The notes under the pieces are model-generated. The model ran no database searches and was not told the origin of the DNA. It saw nothing but the letters and a program-made list of their open reading frames with translations. DNA of 64,000 nucleotides from Intrasporangiaceae bacterium. Its GTDB lineage: Bacteria > Actinomycetota > Actinomycetes > Actinomycetales > Dermatophilaceae. The DNA lies in NCBI GenBank assembly GCA_021324575.1, contig JAJPIW010000013.1:1-64000 (forward strand). Direction: 5' to 3'. Below are positions 7,563-16,526 of the stretch, piece by piece; within the stretch, counting starts at the first letter, position 1, and every line of letters begins with the position of its first letter. Made by a program: the position numbers and the translations under genes.

Positions 7563-9136
7563 CGAACGACAACAGTGCTGCCCGCGAGCCGCGCAACCAC
7601 CCCACGGACCCGGCATCCCTGCCTCTGTTCGTCGCGCCACCGCCGGACCGCCGGACCGCCGCCCGCCCGGGCAGGGTGCGGGGATCGTTCTCGATGTCAC
7701 CACCTGCCGACCCGGCACCGACCGTGTCGCGCCCGCTCACCCCAACCGATCCCGGCGGCGCCGACCAGAACATGCCCCGGATCCACCGGCACGGCGCCGA
7801 CATCGACTGGGGCCTGGTCACCGCCCTCCGAGGACAGGCCTCGGACCGGCTCAGTGCCGCGCTCGGGGACGATCGGGGCCACCTGAGCTCGGCCGCGCAA
7901 CGAGAGCACGGCCGAGCGATCATCCTCGACCTGCTCACCAACGAGCACGACGAGCGGGTCAGCGCCGGCCAGGATGCCTGGAACGCCGCCGAGCAGGACG
8001 CCTTGGCCAAGGCCATCGACGACTCCCTGTTCGGGCTCGGGCGACTGCAACCGCTGGTCGACGACCACCGGGTGGAAAACATCCTGATCTTCGGCTGCGA
8101 CTCGGTGTTCCTCGAGCTCACCGACGGCCGCGTGATCCCCGGGCCACCCGTGGCTGACTCGGATCAGGAGCTGATCGACTTCCTGGTCTTCCTGGCCTCG
8201 CGGTCGGAGGTCAACGCGCGGCCGTTCTCAGAGGGGCAGCCGAGGCTGCACCTGCGTCTGGACGGCGGTGCACGGCTGGCCGCGGCGGCATGGGTCACAC
8301 CGCGCCCATCGGTGGTCATCCGGCGGCACCAGCTGCGCAGGGTCACCCTGGCCGACCTGGTCGACCGCGGGACGCTCACGGAGCTGGCGGCGTCGTTCCT
8401 GTCCGCGGCCGTGAAGGCCCGTCGAAGCATCGTCGTGTCCGGCGCCCAGGGCGCGGGCAAGACCACGCTCGTCCGTGCTCTGTGCGCGGAGATCCCCACG
8501 CAGGAGATCATCGGCACCTTTGAGACCGAGTACGAACTTCACCTCCACGAGCTCAAGGACCAGCACCCGTACGTCTTTCCGTGGGAGGCGCGCCCCGGCT
8601 CGGGCGAGCGGGCCGCCGACGGCAGCCAGGCCGGCGAGTTCACCCTGAGCCAAGCCCTGTTCGACTCCTTCCGGTTCGACCTCTCCCGCCAGATCGTCGG
8701 TGAGGTTCGAGGACCGGAGGTCCTGGCCATGCTCAAGGCCATGGAGTCCGGCGCGGGCTCCATCTCCACCACCCACGCCAAGAACGCCGAAGGAGCGATC
8801 GGCAAGCTGGTGACCTGCGCCATGGAGGCCGGGCCGCACATCACCCACGACTACGCCGTGCGGGCGATCGCGGCCAGCATCGACATCATCGTGCACGTCC
8901 ACCTGGAGACCACCCCGCTGGCCGACGGCACCGCGCAACGTTCCCGCTGGGTCACCGAGATCCTCACTCTGACCCCCGGAGAGCGCGAGAAGGGGTACGC
9001 CGTCCAGCGGGTCTTCCTCGCACCGCCCGGCAGCCGGGAGGCCGAGCCTGCGGTCCTGCCCGATGAGTACCGGGAGCTCGCCGCGTGGGGATTCGCCCTC
9101 GAGGAGTTCTACGGGCGCAGCGAGGCCGCCTCATGA
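7559..9136 (+). CDS. CpaF/TadA-type secretion ATPase
   Basis: This 525-residue ATPase powers Tad/Flp pilus assembly. About 95 N-terminal residues are Pro-rich and disordered. The N1 domain follows (about 130-260, VENILIFGCDSVFLELTD). The RecA-like domain carries Walker A GAQGAGKTTL near residue 296, an Asp box, Walker B QIVGEVRGPEVLAML near 378 and a His box SISTTHAKNAEG near 400. The track's start at 7082 reads backwards through the CpaE gene in another frame; the ATG at 7559 gives an ATGA overlap with it. The next gene starts with another ATGA overlap. The family assembles into a hexamer at the inner face of the membrane with TadB and TadC. Confidence 0.93.
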   Translation: MTNDNSAAREPRNHPTDPASLPLFVAPPPDRRTAARPGRVRGSFSMSPPADPAPTVSRPLTPTDPGGADQNMPRIHRHGADIDWGLVTALRGQASDRLSAALGDDRGHLSSAAQREHGRAIILDLLTNEHDERVSAGQDAWNAAEQDALAKAIDDSLFGLGRLQPLVDDHRVENILIFGCDSVFLELTDGRVIPGPPVADSDQELIDFLVFLASRSEVNARPFSEGQPRLHLRLDGGARLAAAAWVTPRPSVVIRRHQLRRVTLADLVDRGTLTELAASFLSAAVKARRSIVVSGAQGAGKTTLVRALCAEIPTQEIIGTFETEYELHLHELKDQHPYVFPWEARPGSGERAADGSQAGEFTLSQALFDSFRFDLSRQIVGEVRGPEVLAMLKAMESGAGSISTTHAKNAEGAIGKLVTCAMEAGPHITHDYAVRAIAASIDIIVHVHLETTPLADGTAQRSRWVTEILTLTPGEREKGYAVQRVFLAPPGSREAEPAVLPDEYRELAAWGFALEEFYGRSEAAS

Positions 9137-10011
9137 CTCCGCTGGTACCGGCCGTCGCCGGGGCGCTGATCGTCGCCGGCCTGCTAGGCACGGTCGCCGG
9201 GCTGCGGCCCCGCCCCGCCCCGATCCCGGCGCCCAAGCGCAGAGTCATCGGCAAAGGAGCCGCTCTGGGTCGGCTCGGTGCGCTGGACCGGCGCACCCGG
9301 CTACTGCTGGCCGCAGGCGCCGTGGTGGGTGTCGCGGTCGCGCTCCTGACCGGCTGGATCATCGCGATCCCGCTCGTGCCTGCGGCGGCCGCCGGCGTGC
9401 CCGTGCTGCTGTCCGTCCCACCCTCGGCCAGCAAGATCGACCGGCTGGAAGCGATGGAGGAGTGGACCCGTTCCCTGGCCGGTATCCTCACCGCCGGTGT
9501 CGGCCTCGAGCAGGCACTGATCTCCACCCTGCGCTCAACCCCTGAGGCGATCCGGCCCGAGGTCACCCGCATGGCGTCCCGGCTCCGTGCCCGCTGGGCC
9601 ACCGAAGACGCCCTGCGCGGCTTCGCCGACGAGCTCGACGACGCCACGGGCGACCTGATCGCCGGCAACCTCATCCTCGCGGCCCGGCGCCGGGGAGCCG
9701 GCGTGGCCAGCGTGCTGGAAGCCCTGGCCGAGTCCACCGCAGCCGACGTCGCCGCCAGGCGAGAGATCGAGTCGGACCGGGCCAAGCCGCGGTCGACCGC
9801 GCGCTGGGTCACCCTGATCACGATCTCGGTCCTCGGTGTCCTGGCGCTGGCCGGGGACTACGTCCGCCCCTACGGGACCCCGATCGGGCAGCTGCTCCTG
9901 GTGCTGCTGCTCGGCCTGTACGTCGCGACCTTGCTGTGGATGCGCACGATGTCGACCGGGAAGCCGCTGCCCAGGTTCATCGGGGCCGCCGCCAGGCAGG
10001 CAGCCCGATGA
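9133..10011 (+). CDS. TadB-like type II secretion F-domain membrane protein
   Basis: The product is 292 residues. Two hydrophobic helices near the N-terminus and another pair near the C-terminus flank a cytoplasmic T2SSF domain (about 105-235) containing WTRSLAGILTAGVGLEQALI and RRGAGVASVLEALAES. These are the platform signatures of GspF/TadB proteins. With TadC it forms the platform that couples CpaF rotation to pilin insertion. The start was chosen at the ATGA overlap with cpaF; the track's start at 9085 lies inside cpaF. The end overlaps tadC. Confidence 0.9.
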   Translation: MTPLVPAVAGALIVAGLLGTVAGLRPRPAPIPAPKRRVIGKGAALGRLGALDRRTRLLLAAGAVVGVAVALLTGWIIAIPLVPAAAAGVPVLLSVPPSASKIDRLEAMEEWTRSLAGILTAGVGLEQALISTLRSTPEAIRPEVTRMASRLRARWATEDALRGFADELDDATGDLIAGNLILAARRRGAGVASVLEALAESTAADVAARREIESDRAKPRSTARWVTLITISVLGVLALAGDYVRPYGTPIGQLLLVLLLGLYVATLLWMRTMSTGKPLPRFIGAAARQAAR

Positions 10012-10922
10012 TGGCCACCGGTCTGCAGCTGGCGCTGACCGCAGGCGCCCTGATCGGTCTCGGGGTGGCGCTGCTGGTCTGGCGTCTGACCCCCGCGGAC
10101 CCCGATCTTGGCGATGCGCTCGGGCGGTTGTCACCCGAGCACGCCAAGCGGCGCGCCGTCGAGGCGATGCACCCGGCCAGCGACACCCGCGAACGGTGGG
10201 GCATCTGGGCGATGAAGACCCTGCCGGCCGGCACCTGGGGCACCATCCCGGTCCAGGAGCTGGCGATCCTGCGGATCCCGGTCAGCCGCTACTACGGCGA
10301 GAAGATCATGTTCGCCCTGCTCGGGCTGGCCATCCCGCCACTGCTGACCACTTTCTTCACCCTCCTCGGGGCGCGCCTGCCCATCTTCATCCCCGCCCTC
10401 GCGACGGTCGGCCTGGCTACCGTCATGTTCTTCCTGCCCAACTACAACGTCCGCGACGACGCGAAGAAGGCACGGGCCGAGTTCAGCCGCGCCCTCGGCG
10501 CCTACATCGACTTCGTGGCGCTCGAGCGCAACTCCGGCGCCGGGCCCCGCCAGGCCATGGAGGTGGCCGCCGGCGTGGGCGACTCCTGGGTGTTCCGCCG
10601 CCTCGGTGAGGAGCTTGCCCGCACCCGGTGGTCCGGGCTGACCCCATGGGATGCCCTGCACGGTCTGGCCCTCGAACTGGGGCTCCCCGAGCTCGACGAC
10701 CTGGCCGACATCATGCGCCTGTCCGGGGAGGAGGGCGCCCAGATCTACCGGAGCCTGCGCGCCCGCTCCGCAGGGATGCGCAGCGCGATGCTCGCCACCG
10801 AGAAGGCCAGGGCCAACGAGGTCGGCGAAAAGATGTCCATCCCGATGAGCCTGCTGGGGGTGATCTTCTTGGCCATCCTCGTAGCACCGGCCCTGCTGCG
10901 CGTGATCGCAGGCAGCACCTGA
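10008..10922 (+). CDS. TadC-like type II secretion F-domain membrane protein
   Basis: The product is 304 residues. It has an N-terminal helix, a central hydrophobic hairpin (about 85-145, FFTLLGARLPIFIPAL) and a T2SSF domain (about 150-270, LGAYIDFVALERNSGAGPRQAM and LGLPELDDLADIMRLSGEEG). A C-terminal membrane helix (SLLGVIFLAILVAPALLRVI) follows. It is the second platform protein of the Tad machine. The start codon overlaps the tadB stop (ATGATG/TGA). A 79-base gap separates it from the pilin gene, the first real gap in the operon, so pilin genes may have additional expression control. Confidence 0.9.
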   Translation: MMATGLQLALTAGALIGLGVALLVWRLTPADPDLGDALGRLSPEHAKRRAVEAMHPASDTRERWGIWAMKTLPAGTWGTIPVQELAILRIPVSRYYGEKIMFALLGLAIPPLLTTFFTLLGARLPIFIPALATVGLATVMFFLPNYNVRDDAKKARAEFSRALGAYIDFVALERNSGAGPRQAMEVAAGVGDSWVFRRLGEELARTRWSGLTPWDALHGLALELGLPELDDLADIMRLSGEEGAQIYRSLRARSAGMRSAMLATEKARANEVGEKMSIPMSLLGVIFLAILVAPALLRVIAGST

Positions 10923-11001
10923 AGACCTCACCAGCCGCCCGTACCCAGGAGCGAGCCAACCTCCGGAAACGCCGGCCCGACCAACCAAGGGGGAGAACCC
11001 T

Positions 11002-11202
11002 ATGTACTACCTCGCAGCAACACTGCACACCCTCGGCATCGCCTTGCGCGACACCGCCATCCGCAGGGCGACCAAGGACCCCGAGCGCGGCTCGGTGACG
11101 ATCGAGAACGTCATCTGGGCGGTGGCCGTCATCGCCATCGTCGGGATCGTCGTCCTCGCGATCACTAACTATGTGCGCACCAAGGCCGCAGAGATCAAGT
11201 AG
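11002..11202 (+). CDS. Flp-type prepilin
   Basis: This 66-residue class III prepilin has a hydrophilic leader and then ERGSVTIENVIWAVAVIAIVGIVVLAI, a glycine followed after four residues by Glu and a hydrophobic helix. Cleavage by a TadV/prepilin peptidase would be expected near the G-S bond. A strong GGGGGAG ribosome-binding site lies before the ATG, consistent with high expression of a major pilin. No prepilin peptidase gene is seen in the window, so the host would have to supply it or it lies elsewhere on the element. Confidence 0.85.
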   Translation: MYYLAATLHTLGIALRDTAIRRATKDPERGSVTIENVIWAVAVIAIVGIVVLAITNYVRTKAAEIK

Positions 11203-11209
11203 CCCCCGC

Positions 11210-11629
11210 ATGCGCCGGGCCCGCAGGTTCGTGTTCCGTGACCGTTCTCCAGCGGTCACGGAGCACGAACGTGGATCGACCTCGATCCAAGTGGTGCTGC
11301 TGATGCCGGCGCTGTTCGCGGTGATGTTCCTCGGCATGCAAGGTGCCCTTTTCTACCACGCGCGGACCGTCGCCCTGGCCGCCGCGCAAGAGGGCGTCCG
11401 CACCGCGGCAGGGCTGGGCGGCTCCGGCGCGGCCGGCGCCCAAGACGCCTCCGCCTTCTTCTCCGCCGCTGGTGGTGACGACGTGCTCAAGGCGCCCCAG
11501 GTCCGCAGCTCACGCAGCACCGCCAACGCCACCGTGACCGTCACGGGACGCTCGCTGAGCGTGATCCCCGGGTGGACGCCCACGGTCACCCAGAGCGCCA
11601 GCGCCCCCGTCGAGAGGATCACCCAGTGA
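11210..11629 (+). CDS. TadE-like minor pseudopilin
   Basis: The product is 139 residues, starting at the ATG at 11210 just after the Flp stop. The pattern HERGSTSIQVVLLMPALFAVMFLGMQ places a short basic leader before a hydrophobic helix; TadE usually reads RGs..vE here, and the Glu is replaced by Gln. A small Ala/Ser/Thr-rich exported domain follows. TadE/F pseudopilins initiate or cap Flp pili. It overlaps the next gene by GTGA. The track's start at 11171 would overlap the Flp gene in another frame. Confidence 0.8.
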   Translation: MRRARRFVFRDRSPAVTEHERGSTSIQVVLLMPALFAVMFLGMQGALFYHARTVALAAAQEGVRTAAGLGGSGAAGAQDASAFFSAAGGDDVLKAPQVRSSRSTANATVTVTGRSLSVIPGWTPTVTQSASAPVERITQ

Positions 11630-12078
11630 GCCGTACACGGCGCCGGCCGCACCTTGGGGTCGCGGGGCGCGAGCGGGGGGCGGCCGTCATTGAGGCCGCC
11701 ATCGGGGTGCCGGCCTTCATGCTCTTCGTCGGGCTCATCGTGTTCGCCGGCCGGGTCGCCGTCGCCAACCAGGCCGTGGGCTCGGCGGCAACCGACGCCG
11801 CCCGATCCGCCTCCATCTCGCGGACCCAGGCCCAGGCCGCGGACACGGCCAGGGCCGCGGCCACGCAGGCCCTGAGCAACCAGAAGGTCAACTGCCTGCG
11901 GATGACCATCAGCGTCGACACCAGCGGCTTCGGTGCGCCGGTCGGCACCCCCGCGAGCGTGCGGGCCACCGTCACCTGCGTGGTCAACCTCTCCGACATG
12001 GCCGTGCCCGGAGTCCCAGGCACCCGAACCGTGTCAGCGAGCATGTCCTCGCCGCTGGACACCTACCGAGAGCGGTGA
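11626..12078 (+). CDS. TadE/TadF-like minor pseudopilin
   Basis: The product is 150 residues and starts at GTG 11626, overlapping the previous TGA (GTGA). The segment GRERGAAVIEAAIGVPAFMLFVGLIVFAG carries the conserved Glu five residues after the Gly of the processing site, then a membrane helix. The exported part is Ala-rich with two cysteines (NCLRM, TCVVN) that could form a disulphide. It is a second pseudopilin of the locus. The track's start at 11572 lies inside the previous gene. Confidence 0.82.
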   Translation: MSRTRRRPHLGVAGRERGAAVIEAAIGVPAFMLFVGLIVFAGRVAVANQAVGSAATDAARSASISRTQAQAADTARAAATQALSNQKVNCLRMTISVDTSGFGAPVGTPASVRATVTCVVNLSDMAVPGVPGTRTVSASMSSPLDTYRER

Positions 12079-12082
12079 GGCC

Positions 12083-12586
12083 ATGCACCACACGAACGCC
12101 CAGCTCGTCAGCTCGACCCGCCGTCCCACAGGCCGGCCGAGCTGCTTCCTCGGCCGCGGTCGCTGGGTCGCCTGCGCGTCCGAGCGTGGCTCCATCACCC
12201 TCTGGATCGTGACCGCCGGCTTCGTCATGATCGTCCTGGTCGGCATGGCCGTGGACCTGGGTGGCCAGGTGTACGCACAACAGCACGCCCGAGACGTCGC
12301 CCGCCAGGCAGCCCGGGTCGGCGGCCAGCAACTCCAGGCCGCACCGGCCATCCGAGGTGAAGGTGCCATCGCGGACCGCTCGCGAGCAGTTCGGGCCGCC
12401 CGCGCCTACCTCGCCGCGGGCGACGTCGCCGGCACCGCCCGGGTCACCGGCGGCGACACCATCGAGGTCACCACCAGCGCGGTCTACACCACCAAGTTCC
12501 TGTCCATCATCGGGATCAACCACCTCACCGTGACCGGCCACGGGCAGGCAACCATCACTAGAGCACTGCAAGGGGTGCAGCGATGA
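12083..12586 (+). CDS. TadG-like pilus protein
   Basis: The product is 167 residues. The segment ASERGSITLWIVTAGFVMIVLVGMAVDLGGQVYAQQHARDVARQAARVGGQ is the N-terminal signature of TadG/Rv3660c-locus proteins: one helix followed by an Arg/Ala/Gln-rich helix (domain DUF2134-like). A short beta-rich tail ends in TVTGHGQATITRA. The start is the ATG at 12083, four bases after the preceding stop; the track's 11933 start is inside the previous gene. It overlaps the large LysM gene by ATGA. It completes the set of structural pseudopilins. Confidence 0.8.
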   Translation: MHHTNAQLVSSTRRPTGRPSCFLGRGRWVACASERGSITLWIVTAGFVMIVLVGMAVDLGGQVYAQQHARDVARQAARVGGQQLQAAPAIRGEGAIADRSRAVRAARAYLAAGDVAGTARVTGGDTIEVTTSAVYTTKFLSIIGINHLTVTGHGQATITRALQGVQR

Positions 12587-15500
12587 CACTACGAACCCGG
12601 CTCACCGGACTGGTCGCAGCCCTGGCCATCGTGGCCATCGTGATTGCCCTGCCGGTCACCCTCCTGGCTGTCGGCGCCAACCCGCTCCCCGACACCTGGC
12701 CCACACTCGACCAGGTCCGGACCGCGCTGACCAGCCCGGACGACGGGACCCTGGCACTGGGTGCGCTCAAGGTTCTCGGGTGGGCGGCCTGGCTGTTCCT
12801 GGCCGGGTCGATCGCGCTGGAGATCCTGGCCCGGGCACGCGGCGTCCGCGCGCCGCGGCTGCCGGGCCTGCACGTGCCCCAGGCTGCTGCCCAGGGCCTG
12901 GTCGGCGCGGCGATCCTGCTGTTCGTGGCCGCACCCCTGACCGGCACCCCCGCCCAGGCCGCCCCGATGACGACGCAGATCACGACCCAGACCGTCACCA
13001 CCCCGGCCGCCCGATCAACCACCCCCGTCACCGGCGCCGATCAGGGCATCCACACCCCCGAGCCCGCGGGCAGCATGGCCAGTCACACCCAGGCGCAGAC
13101 CACACCGGCGCGCCCCGCTTCGGCGACCGTGGACCACGTCGTCCAGCGCGGCGAAACCCTGTGGTCCCTCGCGCAGCGGTACCTGGGGGCGGGAAACCGC
13201 TACACCGAACTGGCGGACCTGAACCGCGACGTCCTTGGACCCAACCCAGGATTCCTCACCGTCGGGCAGGTCCTCCAGGTGCCCACCGGAGCGACGGCCA
13301 CCGGCGCCCACCCAGATACACAGGTGGCGGAACACGTGGTTACCGTCCACCGCGGCGACACCCTGTCCCAGATCGCCGAAGAGGAGCTCGGCGACAGCGA
13401 CAAGTACCCCGAGATCTTCGCAGCATCCAAGGACACCGTGCAGCCCGACGGTCGCCACCTGAGCGACCCCGACCTGATCCTGCCCGGCTGGCAGCTGTCC
13501 GTCCCCGCCATGAAGGCAGCCGCCCCAGCGACGCCCGGCCCGCACCGCGAGCCCACCGGCACCGAGCACCCCGAACCCAGCCCCTCCGAGCCAGCCGCCA
13601 CAGCCCAACCGACCCCGCACGAACCTGTTGCCCCACAGCCGGCACCGCAGTGGCCGGCCACGGCACCTGCTGACGCGCCGTCACGCCGGCAACCAGAGCC
13701 CACCCCCGCGGCCACCAGCGCTGACGCCCACCACGACGACTCCCACGACGACACTGACACCCACGACGCTGACCCCCAGCATGCGCCGTGGATGCTGGCC
13801 GGTCTGACCGGTGGCGGAGCGATGCTGGCCGGCGCCATGCTGCTGGCACTTCGCGGCCGCCGCAAGGCCCAGTTCCGTGCCCGGCGCCCGGGGCGCACCA
13901 TCGCCGCGCCAGAACCCCTGCTCGCCCCCGTGGAGAAGACACTCACCGCGGCCGGAGCCCCGGCCAGCGGCGACGTGCAGATCATGGACGAGGCCATGCG
14001 ACGCCTCGCCGCGGCGACCGCTGCCTCGACCGCACCCATGCCGGAGCTGGCCGCCGTGGAGCTCGCCCAGCATGCACTGACCCTGCACCTGTCGACCCCG
14101 ACGACACTGGAACCACCCTGGGTCGGGAGCACCGACCAGCTGCACTGGATCCTGCCCGCCGGGGCCGACCTGCGCGACATCGGTCGTCTCACCCCCGACC
14201 AGCCCGCCCCGTACCCGTTGCTGGTCACCATCGGTGCCGGCGACGACGGCAGCGTGTGGCTGCTCAACATCGAGGACCTTGACCTGAGCATCACCGGGGA
14301 CGCCACGTTCGGGCGCGACTTCGCCCGGTACCTGGCCGCCGAGATCGCCTGCAACCCCTGGTCGCACGGGGTCCGCGTCGACCTGGTCGGCGTCGCACAC
14401 GAGGTCGCGCCGATGAACACCGCCCGCATCCACGCCCACACCGGCGGTGAAGGAGATCCCGCGGCGGAAGCGTTGGCCGACGCCATCACCATGATCGACC
14501 GCAGCGCCGAAGCCGACACCGACATCGTCACCGCCCGGGCCCGCCAAGACGGCGCCGACGCCTGGCCGGCGCGCCTCCTACTAGTCGACGCCGCCGAGGA
14601 CACCGAAAACTCCAGCCGTGAGTCCGCGGCGCGTGGGCTGCCACCAGCCCTGGAGCAGCTGCTCGAAACCGTCTACCGGCACGCCGGTCAGACCGGCACC
14701 TCCGTGGTCGTCCGCGGCGAGCGGGAGGACACCCCGGGCCTGGTCCTGCGGGTCACCGGCAACGGCCGGGTCAGCCTGCCTCATGCCGGCCTCGACCTGG
14801 TCGCGGTGGGGTTGACCAGCGATGAGGCCCAAGGCTGCGCGGCCCTCTTGGCGCAGAGCGAGGACCTGGCCGACGCGCCGGTGCCGGTCGACCAGCACGC
14901 CCGCGACGGGTGGCGGGCCTGGTCGGACGAGGCGGGAGCATTGCGTGAGGAACACACCACGGCCCGACACGCCCCGGCCGACGACGACGATCGGGCGGTC
15001 TCGCTCCTGGAGCACGACGACGAGGACTACCTACGCCAGGGCGCCACCACGCGCGACGACCTCGAGGCGCTTGCGCCCAAGGTGCCGCAGCGGGTGCGCG
15101 ACGCGGTGGCCGACGCTGACCCCACCCTGGATGACGACCTGGCCATGTGGTGGTCCGAGGACTGCCCCCTGCCCCGGCTGACGCTGCTCGGACCGGTCGC
15201 CGCCCGGACCCGCGGCACCCCGGTCACTAAACGCAAGCCGTACTACACCGAGATGCTCGCGTACCTGGCCACCCGGGCTCACGGCGCGACCCCGGAAGAG
15301 CTGGCCGACGGCTTCAGCATCACCCCGGCCAAAGCCCGAGACTATGTCCGCATCGTCCGTGACTGGCTCGGCACGAACCCGCGAACCGGCCAGGCCCACC
15401 TGCCCGACGCACGCAAGGCGCCAGCGGCGATCGCCAGAGGTGTAGGCGTGTACCAGGTTCTCGACCTAATCGTCGACGCGGACCTGTTCCGCAGGCTCCG

Positions 15501-15945
15501 CGTCCGCGGGGAGTCGCGCGGTCCGGACGGCGTCGACGACCTCCGCAAAGCGCTTCGACTGGTCCAGGGCCGGCCATTCGATCGGCTCCGCGACGGCGGG
15601 TGGTCCTTCCTGTCCGAGGGCGACCGCCTCGACCAGCACATGATCTGCGCCATCGTCGACGTCGCGCACCTCGTCACGACATACAGCCTCCAGGCCGGAG
15701 ACACCCGGCAAGCCCGGCTGGCCGCAGAGACGGCGGCCCTCGCGGCCCCCAACGAGGAGATCCCCAGACTGGATCTCGCGGCGGTCGCCGACGCCGAAGG
15801 TCACCCCGGCGAGGCAGATCGGATCCTGCGCGACGAGGTGTGCAATCGCACCGACGACGAGGGCGCCCCGCCCGAGCTCTCAGACCGAACCAAACGGGTC
15901 ATCGGCACACGCGAATGGCACGAGCGAACCCGAAAGGCCGGCTGA
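12583..15945 (+). CDS. Large membrane protein with two LysM repeats and a C-terminal SARP/BTAD-like domain
   Basis: The product is 1120 residues. Three hydrophobic helices lie within the first 130 residues. LysM repeat 1 (about 182-233, HVVQRGETLWSLAQRYLG) and repeat 2 (about 249-307, VVTVHRGDTLSQIAEEELG) would bind peptidoglycan. A Pro/His/Asp-rich linker leads to a further helix near 402-422, so the remainder should be cytoplasmic. The C-terminus has a winged-helix-like stretch (about 886-935, YYTEMLAYLATRAHGATPEELADGF) and a tetratricopeptide-type BTAD region (about 969-1106) as in SARP activators. Such LysM-BTAD fusions recur at the end of actinobacterial Tad clusters. It may link wall contact to gene control; DNA binding is not demonstrated. 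Confidence 0.85.
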   Translation: MTLRTRLTGLVAALAIVAIVIALPVTLLAVGANPLPDTWPTLDQVRTALTSPDDGTLALGALKVLGWAAWLFLAGSIALEILARARGVRAPRLPGLHVPQAAAQGLVGAAILLFVAAPLTGTPAQAAPMTTQITTQTVTTPAARSTTPVTGADQGIHTPEPAGSMASHTQAQTTPARPASATVDHVVQRGETLWSLAQRYLGAGNRYTELADLNRDVLGPNPGFLTVGQVLQVPTGATATGAHPDTQVAEHVVTVHRGDTLSQIAEEELGDSDKYPEIFAASKDTVQPDGRHLSDPDLILPGWQLSVPAMKAAAPATPGPHREPTGTEHPEPSPSEPAATAQPTPHEPVAPQPAPQWPATAPADAPSRRQPEPTPAATSADAHHDDSHDDTDTHDADPQHAPWMLAGLTGGGAMLAGAMLLALRGRRKAQFRARRPGRTIAAPEPLLAPVEKTLTAAGAPASGDVQIMDEAMRRLAAATAASTAPMPELAAVELAQHALTLHLSTPTTLEPPWVGSTDQLHWILPAGADLRDIGRLTPDQPAPYPLLVTIGAGDDGSVWLLNIEDLDLSITGDATFGRDFARYLAAEIACNPWSHGVRVDLVGVAHEVAPMNTARIHAHTGGEGDPAAEALADAITMIDRSAEADTDIVTARARQDGADAWPARLLLVDAAEDTENSSRESAARGLPPALEQLLETVYRHAGQTGTSVVVRGEREDTPGLVLRVTGNGRVSLPHAGLDLVAVGLTSDEAQGCAALLAQSEDLADAPVPVDQHARDGWRAWSDEAGALREEHTTARHAPADDDDRAVSLLEHDDEDYLRQGATTRDDLEALAPKVPQRVRDAVADADPTLDDDLAMWWSEDCPLPRLTLLGPVAARTRGTPVTKRKPYYTEMLAYLATRAHGATPEELADGFSITPAKARDYVRIVRDWLGTNPRTGQAHLPDARKAPAAIARGVGVYQVLDLIVDADLFRRLRVRGESRGPDGVDDLRKALRLVQGRPFDRLRDGGWSFLSEGDRLDQHMICAIVDVAHLVTTYSLQAGDTRQARLAAETAALAAPNEEIPRLDLAAVADAEGHPGEADRILRDEVCNRTDDEGAPPELSDRTKRVIGTREWHERTRKAG

Positions 15946-16142
15946 CTCTGGCAAGAGTGTCAGCAGCCCCAAAGCTCGTCCCGCAGTGGCAAACGGGTCG
16001 CGTGCGGACCTGTGTCGGACCGCCCGCCAGGACGTGGGGAACCGCGCGCTTCTCGCCCGTCAGCGTGCGAATTGCCCTGCTATTGACGGCTCTGGATGCC
16101 GTCCCGAGCAGCCTCATCACAACTGGAGGCTCAAGGGCGACC

Positions 16143-16181
16143 AAAGGTCCGGCGCGGCCCCAGTGTCCGCGCCGGCCCTTT
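16143..16181. terminator. Bidirectional intrinsic terminator between convergent genes
   Basis: AAAGG-T-CCGGCGCGG pairs with CCGCGCCGG-C-CCTTT around a 9-base loop, a 9-bp GC core flanked by an A/T-closing arm, with one mismatch. It lies in the 248-base gap between the end of the LysM-SARP gene and the end of the leftward DUF2188 gene. That is the expected place for a shared terminator. Confidence 0.75.
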
Positions 16182-16193
16182 CGGGAGTTGCGA

Positions 16194-16430
16194 TCAGCCC
16201 TTGGATGACCGCGGGTCGTTCCCGGGGTCGATCGTGTCCTGGGCTCGGATCTGGCCGTTGAGGCCGCGGATCTGGAGCTCGCCGCCCCCGTCGCCGGCGA
16301 GGATGTCGCGGGCGCGGTCGATACCGGCGGACTGCGTGGGTGTGACCGCACTGGCGCGGTCGGAGCCCGGCTTGCGGACCTCCCAGTCGCCATCGGGTCG
16401 CTGTTGGACGATGCGTCGGTTGGTGCTCAT
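16194..16430 (-). CDS. DUF2188-family small protein
   Basis: The product is 78 residues. The sequence IVQQRPDGDWEVRKPGSDRAS and the later RARDILAGDGGGELQIRGLNGQI match the beta-hairpin/helix/beta pattern of DUF2188, small cytoplasmic proteins of unknown role common on actinobacterial plasmids and phages. It is the last gene of the leftward run headed by the heme peroxidase. The terminator at 16143-16181 follows its stop directly. Confidence 0.7.
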   Translation of the reverse strand: MSTNRRIVQQRPDGDWEVRKPGSDRASAVTPTQSAGIDRARDILAGDGGGELQIRGLNGQIRAQDTIDPGNDPRSSKG

Positions 16431-16526
16431 GGGTGGTGCTCCGTTCGTGAGATTGCTGGAGTGTGGTCCTGCATGGGCCGCTCATCAAGTGCACACTGCG
16501 CTGCGCAGCGGCGTGGTGGCCGAGTC

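Noticed and set aside
11171-11209. Upstream start for the first TadE-like gene
   Set aside because: It would overlap the Flp pilin in another frame, and the leader becomes too long. ATG 11210 just after the pilin stop fits better.
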